Shown here in pieces: positions 5,971-8,898 of a stretch of 8,898 nt of DNA; position 1 is the stretch's first letter; the number at the start of each line of letters is the position of its first letter. Made by a program: the position numbers and the translations under genes. The notes under the pieces were generated by a model. It was not told the DNA's origin, did not search any database, and worked only from the letters and a program-made list of their open reading frames with translations. Source of the stretch: Humisphaera sp. (GTDB lineage: Bacteria; Planctomycetota; Phycisphaerae; Tepidisphaerales; Tepidisphaeraceae); NCBI GenBank assembly GCA_025351525.1, contig JANXVV010000188.1:1-8898 (forward strand). Direction: 5' to 3'.

Positions 5971-6456
5971 TCATCCCACCACGATCTTGTCCAATCGGTC
6001 CGTCTCGGTATCGAGCAGCGCGACTGTTTTGAAATGGGCCCGGTACAGCGCGCCCGGATTGATGAGCCGTGTACGGCCCGCGCGCGTATCGCTGAAAACG
6101 TGCGTATGGCCTTGCAGCAGATAGTCCGTCTGTTCGGCTTCCAGAATTTGTCGACAGAGGGCCGGGTTGTCGCCGTGGGTGATCGCGAACGACTTGCCGC
6201 CCAGATTCAATTCCGCCTGACGACCCCCGCACGAAAGCCCGAGCGACTTCGCATACTCTTCCAAGTCGGCCACGTCCCAGTCGTTGTTCCCCCAGACGAA
6301 TGTCACCGGCAATCCCGCGAATTGATCGAGCACGCGCTGTCCCCCCACGTCACCGCAATGGATATAATACTCCGCGCCGCGACTGCCCAGTTGACGCAGT
6401 GCGGCGATCAACGGGTCGGTCCGATCATGGGTATCACTGAGGATGCCGATCAACAT
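5971..6456 (-). CDS. YfcE/MJ0936-family metallophosphoesterase
   Basis: This 161-residue cytoplasmic calcineurin-like phosphoesterase should hydrolyse phosphodiester or phosphomonoester bonds with a two-metal centre. All the family metal-ligand motifs are present in order: SDTHD (7-11, Asp8 and His10), HCGDVGG (33-39, Asp36), GNND (56-59), THGD (93-96, His94) and GHTH (116-119, His117 and His119). NPGAL (133-137), typical of YfcE/MJ0936 proteins, is also there. Length is normal for the family, and the physiological substrate is not known. The ATG at 6456 places the first metal motif at residue 7, as expected, although no clear Shine-Dalgarno site is present. Its start faces the pseudopilin gene, and the two share an 87-base intergenic region. 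The acetyltransferase follows 28 bases downstream. Confidence 0.92.
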   Translation of the reverse strand: MLIGILSDTHDRTDPLIAALRQLGSRGAEYYIHCGDVGGQRVLDQFAGLPVTFVWGNNDWDVADLEEYAKSLGLSCGGRQAELNLGGKSFAITHGDNPALCRQILEAEQTDYLLQGHTHVFSDTRAGRTRLINPGALYRAHFKTVALLDTETDRLDKIVVG

Positions 6457-6483
6457 ATGACGAATGGTAGTGCGGCGAATCGC

Positions 6484-6498
6484 AGGCGTAAAACGCCT
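6484..6498. repeat. Short hairpin in the phosphoesterase/pseudopilin divergent region
   Basis: AGGCGT and ACGCCT form a 6-bp stem with an AAA loop. It sits between the phosphoesterase start (minus strand) and the pseudopilin start (plus strand), so it would lie in the promoter or leader of both. It could be an operator or a small dispersed repeat, and no promoter boxes were convincing. Confidence 0.3.
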
Positions 6499-6531
6499 TC
6501 ATCGTTCGGCAGCGTGTTCTTTCTCATGCAG

Positions 6532-6537
6532 AAAGGA
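6532..6537 (+). promoter_or_regulatory. Ribosome binding site that decides the pseudopilin start
   Basis: AAAGGA lies 6 bases before the GTG at 6544. This supports GTG over the in-frame ATG at 6526, which has no such site. The GTG gives a 14-residue prepilin leader. Confidence 0.55.
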
Positions 6538-6543
6538 AATCCC

Positions 6544-7422
6544 GTGCATCGCCCCGCAGCCTCGCCATTGAAATCTCTCGCCGGTTTCACACTGGTCGAA
6601 CTGCTGGTCGTCATCGGCATCATCGCCCTGCTCATCTCGATTCTGCTGCCCGCTTTGAGCAAGGCCCGCGAACAGGCCAATTCGGTCAAATGTCTTTCCA
6701 ACCTGCGGCAGTTCGGGCAGGCATTGCAATTGTATGTCGTCGACAGCCGGGGCTACATCCTTCCCGCCGGCTACCTGACGACGCCCCCCGATGCATCCGG
6801 CACCAACGCGGAAAACTACGCGACACTTCTAGTAAATACTGAATTATTGACCACCCCGAAAATCAACGCAATGACCAATGGTCCCTCATCGGCATCGTCG
6901 GTTTTCTTCTGCCCGCAGGGGAATACGGATGCCATTGGCGCCCAGTACTCCGCCGGTGGGCCGCTCCTCAAGCCAACCCCGGCGACCCGCTCCGATCAAG
7001 TCTGCGCCAAGCCCTGGCGAACCAAATCTGCCTCGACCGGAATCATCGTGGATACCTGGTATGGCATCAACGGCAACTGGGGCGACTCCACCGTCTCCAA
7101 CACACCCTGTTTTGTCATTCCCGACACCAAGGCCAAAAGCAACGCGGTTCTGAAAAAGGCCGGCGGCATTCCCTACTCCGCCGACATGGTCTTCATGTTC
7201 GATGGCGTATTTTACGATCTGAATTTCGACGCCAACCGTTTGAGCGCACGGCATAACCGCAACACCCAGTCCAACCTGCTCTTCTTCGACGGCCATGCCG
7301 CCACCTACAGCGTCGCCGAACTACCCGGCGGCGCGGGCAACGCGAACCTGCCGACCAATCCATTCGCTTCCGTTACTACACTGCGGAAATTCAACGGGCC
7401 AAAATGGCGGGTGGATCAGTAG
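6544..7422 (+). CDS. Type II secretion/pilin-like prepilin protein (planctomycete H-X-DG type)
   Basis: This 292-residue protein has a 14-residue leader ending in Gly14, then FTLVELLVVIGIIALLISIL (15-34). That is the prepilin peptidase site with Glu19 at the +5 position and a hydrophobic helix. PALSKAREQANSVKCLSNLR (36-55) continues the helix that packs in a pseudopilus. The C-terminal region contains the RHNR...LLFFDGHA segment (236-252), the 'H-X-DG' motif common in large families of such proteins in Planctomycetota. The gap between His237 and Asp249-Gly250 is two residues longer than the common H-x9-DG form. The protein is probably processed and exported to the cell surface or periplasm. 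No other secretion gene is nearby, so it is a solitary pseudopilin-like protein. The start is the GTG supported by AAAGGA. A longer frame upstream is antisense to neighbouring genes and not real. Confidence 0.9.
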   Translation: MHRPAASPLKSLAGFTLVELLVVIGIIALLISILLPALSKAREQANSVKCLSNLRQFGQALQLYVVDSRGYILPAGYLTTPPDASGTNAENYATLLVNTELLTTPKINAMTNGPSSASSVFFCPQGNTDAIGAQYSAGGPLLKPTPATRSDQVCAKPWRTKSASTGIIVDTWYGINGNWGDSTVSNTPCFVIPDTKAKSNAVLKKAGGIPYSADMVFMFDGVFYDLNFDANRLSARHNRNTQSNLLFFDGHAATYSVAELPGGAGNANLPTNPFASVTTLRKFNGPKWRVDQ

Positions 7423-7436
7423 AAGAACTTCCCCGA

Positions 7437-7922
7437 TCAGGGTGGCATGGGCATCCCGCCCGTGCATTGTTGCCGCGTCATTCGATGTCGATATGCAAAC
7501 ATCGCCTCCACCTTTCGCCTCAGAAATAGTTTGTCGGCAACCCACCCCAGCGGCCCGAGCGGTGCGCGATACGTTACCTCATCCACCAACTTGGTCGTCT
7601 CCGAATCAACTTGAATAAACCGATGCTCATGCCGCCAAGCCTTGAACGGGCCGGATTCCTGCTCATCCACAAACCCCGCTTTCCCATCGCAGGGCGGGTC
7701 GTGCCGGACGATTTTCGCCACCCACTGACCGCGAAACCCGAACACTATTTTAGCCGAGATCACTATCCGCGAACCCACCCGCACCGGAAGATCGGCGGAC
7801 ACTATTTTCACCGCCGCATTCGGTGGGGACAATGCCGGCAACGACTTGATCACATCCTCATGGAACACCCACACCGCTCCCAGCGGCGCGGCAATCGTGG
7901 TCTCGAATATCAGTGACGGCAT
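7437..7922 (-). CDS. SRPBCC-fold (START-like) protein with a repeat-derived C-terminus
   Basis: This 161-residue protein has the layout of the SRPBCC/polyketide-cyclase-like ligand-binding fold. It starts with FETTIAAPLGAVWVFHED (6-23), the first strand and helix. The middle has GFVDEQESGPFKAWRHEHRF (83-102) and TKLVDEVTYRAPLGPLGWVA (110-129), and the final helix is LRRKVEAMFAYRHRMTR (134-150). These segments are typical of the small bacterial SRPBCC proteins that resemble coenzyme- or lipid-binding cyclases/dehydrases, but no ligand can be named. Residues 153-161 (CTGGMPMPP) are encoded by a copy of the dispersed repeat at 7442-7465, which also leads into the stop. The original C-terminus was probably different. 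The gene converges on the pseudopilin, 14 bases apart, and is divergent from the acetyltransferase at 7976 across 53 bases. Confidence 0.8.
   Translation of the reverse strand: MPSLIFETTIAAPLGAVWVFHEDVIKSLPALSPPNAAVKIVSADLPVRVGSRIVISAKIVFGFRGQWVAKIVRHDPPCDGKAGFVDEQESGPFKAWRHEHRFIQVDSETTKLVDEVTYRAPLGPLGWVADKLFLRRKVEAMFAYRHRMTRQQCTGGMPMPP
7442..7465. repeat. Dispersed 24-base repeat inside the SRPBCC gene 3' end
   Basis: GTGGCATGGGC followed by ATCCCGCCCGTGC differs at three of 24 positions from the arm at 8829-8852. It lies across the last codons of the SRPBCC gene and in the short convergent gap with the pseudopilin gene. It keeps partial hairpin potential (GGGC/GCCC). Confidence 0.65.
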
Positions 7923-7965
7923 GTCTGCATCATAGGCCCGCCGTCTCCGCTATGATGTCCGAGAC

Positions 7966-7970
7966 AGGAG
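7966..7970 (+). promoter_or_regulatory. Ribosome binding site that decides the acetyltransferase start
   Basis: AGGAG lies 5 bases before the ATG at 7976. It sets the start at MPDVKLRSAT, the usual beginning of this family, and excludes the 21 upstream codons from 7913 that overlap the divergent SRPBCC gene. Confidence 0.7.
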
Positions 7971-7975
7971 AACCC

Positions 7976-8470
7976 ATGCCCGATGTGAAGCTCCGTTCCG
8001 CGACCGCCTCCGACCTGCCCTCCATCAATGCGATCTATAATTATTACGTGCGGCATTCAACCTGCACCTATCAGACCGAGCCTGAAACCTCCGAGAGCCG
8101 GGCGGCCTGGTTCGCGGCGCACGGGCCGGGCCATCCGATCATCGTGGCGGAACAAAACGGGCTGATGGTCGGTTGGGGCTCGCTGTCGCGCTTTCATCCA
8201 CGGTCGGCGTACGGGCGAACCGTGGAAAATTCAGTCTACGTTCACGATCAATATCACCGGAGGGGAATCGGCGGCGCGATTCTGGCGGATTTAATTCTGC
8301 GGGCCGGAAAAATCGGCCACCATGCCATCATCGCCGGGATCGATGCCGAGCAGTCGGCGAGCGTGGCTCTCCACACCAAGCACGGTTTCAAACAGGTGGG
8401 CTATTTAAGCGAGGTGGGGTTTAAATTCGATCGTTGGCTGCATGTGATTTATATGCAATTGATGCTGTAG
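7976..8470 (+). CDS. Phosphinothricin-acetyltransferase-like GNAT N-acetyltransferase
   Basis: This 164-residue protein belongs to the GNAT superfamily and closely resembles the phosphinothricin N-acetyltransferase/MnaT-type branch. Family landmarks in order are LPSINAIYNYYVRHST (14-29), the HPIIVAE strand (53-59), VGWGSLSRFHPRSAYG (65-80), the ENSVYVH strand (84-90), the acetyl-CoA loop HRRGIGGAIL (94-103), IDAEQSASVALHTKHGF (122-138) and VGFKFDRWLHVIYMQL (147-162). The predicted reaction is acetyl transfer from acetyl-CoA to an amino group. Chromosomal relatives often act on amino-acid analogues such as methionine sulfone or sulfoximine, so herbicide resistance should not be assumed. The acetyl-CoA loop has His94 where Arg or Gln is usual. 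Length is normal for the family. It stands alone, 53 bases from the divergent SRPBCC gene. Confidence 0.92.
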   Translation: MPDVKLRSATASDLPSINAIYNYYVRHSTCTYQTEPETSESRAAWFAAHGPGHPIIVAEQNGLMVGWGSLSRFHPRSAYGRTVENSVYVHDQYHRRGIGGAILADLILRAGKIGHHAIIAGIDAEQSASVALHTKHGFKQVGYLSEVGFKFDRWLHVIYMQLML

Positions 8471-8488
8471 CGGATTAACCGATTATTT

Positions 8489-8518
8489 AGCCGTCTCGCT
8501 TGCGAGGCGCGTCCGGCT
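8489..8518. repeat. Imperfect hairpin after the acetyltransferase
   Basis: An inner CTCGC-TT-GCGAG stem (8495-8506) lies inside outer pairing arms AGCCG (8489-8493) and CGGCT (8514-8518). It starts 18 bases after the acetyltransferase stop. It could help end the transcript or be a dispersed repeat. Confidence 0.45.
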
Positions 8519-8526
8519 CTCTGGTC

Positions 8527-8556
8527 CCCTCCCCCCATGTACTCATGGGGGGAGGG
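8527..8556. terminator. Perfect 13-bp hairpin with later T-run, possible terminator of the acetyltransferase
   Basis: CCCTCCCCCCATG (8527-8539) pairs perfectly with CATGGGGGGAGGG (8544-8556) around TACT. It is followed by GGTGAGGGG and a run of T (8570-8574). The T-run is 13 bases past the stem, so it is not a standard terminator. The C/G-rich stem followed by GGTGAGGGG looks like repeats found scattered in other bacterial genomes. Confidence 0.5.
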
Positions 8557-8647
8557 TTAGGGTGAGGGGTTTTTCTTCTTGCGGATTAAGTGTCCGGGGA
8601 AAGCCACAGGGAACCCATCGCAGCTACGCTACAACCAAAACAGGGGG

Positions 8648-8740
8648 AACCGCGATGTCGCTGAAGCGCGAAGTCGAACGCGAAGGAAATTCATTTTGAT
8701 TTCTTCGCGTTCCACTTTGCGCTTTCGCCGCTTCGCGGTT
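8648..8740. repeat. Long CGAAG-rich inverted repeat, MITE-like
   Basis: The left arm (8648-8690) runs from AACCGCGATG through GTCGAACGCGAAGGAAAT. The right arm (8699-8740), in reverse complement, runs AACCGCGAAG through GTGGAACGCGAAGAAAT. The arms match over roughly 42 bases with scattered mismatches and only about 8 bases between them, so this could fold into a long hairpin. It is similar in style to the element at 4579-4720, with more G+C. No protein is credible in it. Confidence 0.6.
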
Positions 8741-8828
8741 GCTATCCTCTCTCGGCCAGAAGATTTTGATCGAATGTAGTACGGAGGCAGGCACAGAGAG
8801 ATCATGCAGATTGAGGATTGAGTGAGAG

Positions 8829-8893
8829 GTGGCATGGGCGTCTCGCCCATGCATTTCTTTGGCCCGAAAGCACGGGCGAGACGCCCATGCCAC
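8829..8893. repeat. Inverted pair of 24-base 'GCATGGGCG' repeats
   Basis: The left copy (8829-8852) has GTGGCATGGGCGTCT then CGCCCATGC, which itself folds as a 9-bp stem with a TCT loop. The right copy (8870-8893) is its reverse complement with one mismatch in 24. The 17 bases between are TTTCTTTGG-like. Single copies occur at 7442-7465 and, as a variant, at 5233-5259. This is a dispersed intergenic palindromic repeat, in an inverted pair here. Confidence 0.7.
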
Positions 8894-8898
8894 TTGAC

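Larger units (their letters stand above)
8471..8898. other. 428-base gene-free region filled with palindromic repeats
   Basis: No convincing gene is present: candidate frames are short, lack ribosome binding sites, and run through inverted repeats. The region contains four distinct structures, annotated separately at 8489-8518, 8527-8556, 8648-8740 and 8829-8893. The stretch 8575-8647 and the stretch 8741-8828 show nothing recognisable. Confidence 0.75.

Noticed and set aside
5746..6543. Upstream extension of the pseudopilin frame by 266 codons
   Set aside because: It is antisense to the acetyltransferase and phosphoesterase, both with full motifs, and a prepilin leader must be short. The GTG at 6544 has the ribosome binding site.
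6886..7296. Minus-strand frame of 136 codons within the pseudopilin gene
   Set aside because: It is antisense to the C-terminal half of the pseudopilin, including the FFDGH motif, and has no start signal.
7976..8470. Naming this gene bar or pat as a herbicide resistance gene
   Set aside because: Many chromosomal relatives share this sequence pattern but act on other amines; sequence alone does not show phosphinothricin activity.
8624..8893. Minus-strand frame of 89 codons at the right end
   Set aside because: It runs through two inverted repeats (HGRDAHAT-like peptide from the 24-base repeat), a typical spurious repeat translation.

Overview
The window looks like a stretch of chromosome from a Planctomycetota-type bacterium, possibly of the Phycisphaerae. 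The best clue is the gene at 6544-7422. It encodes a solitary type II secretion/pilin-like protein with a GFTLVELL prepilin cleavage site, a KAREQAN-type helix and a C-terminal 'H...FFDGH' motif, an architecture greatly expanded in that phylum. The irregular Shine-Dalgarno sites, the scattered single genes with few operons, and the many dispersed palindromic repeats between genes fit the same picture. The placement is inferred from protein style and is not proven.

Left part (1-2144, all minus strand): a GT4-type glycosyltransferase (750-2144) is followed by a small antitoxin-like gene (447-695). Overlapping the antitoxin stop by 4 bases is a RelE/ParE-type toxin gene (174-450). The toxin is broken by an in-frame TGA and a +1 frameshift, but almost all of its residues can still be read. 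A further gene may start at position 29 and run off the left edge.

Centre (2390-4519, plus strand): a DUF2752 membrane protein is followed by a strong 16-bp hairpin and then two tandem lipoproteins (3055-3762 and 3863-4519). These two seem to be diverged paralogues, since a 46-residue core aligns without gaps. Their function is not recognised.

Right part (4759-8470): a DUF309 protein, a GNAT acetyltransferase and a YfcE/MJ0936-type metallophosphoesterase lie on the minus strand. The pseudopilin is divergent from the phosphoesterase. An SRPBCC-fold protein on the minus strand converges on the pseudopilin. A phosphinothricin-acetyltransferase-like GNAT protein on the plus strand is divergent from the SRPBCC gene. 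These are mostly single genes and do not form an obvious pathway.

Between the genes are at least five kinds of palindromic or inverted repeat. One family has four copies or variants here (5233-5259, 7442-7465, and the two arms of 8829-8893), and one copy supplies the last nine codons of the SRPBCC gene. A second family forms long CGAAG-rich inverted repeats at 4579-4720 and 8648-8740. The last 428 bases (8471-8898) hold no gene and are nearly all repeats. I saw no CRISPR array, tRNA, rRNA, transposase or phage gene. I found no convincing new multi-gene system; the decayed toxin, the lipoprotein pair and the repeat landscape are the most notable items.
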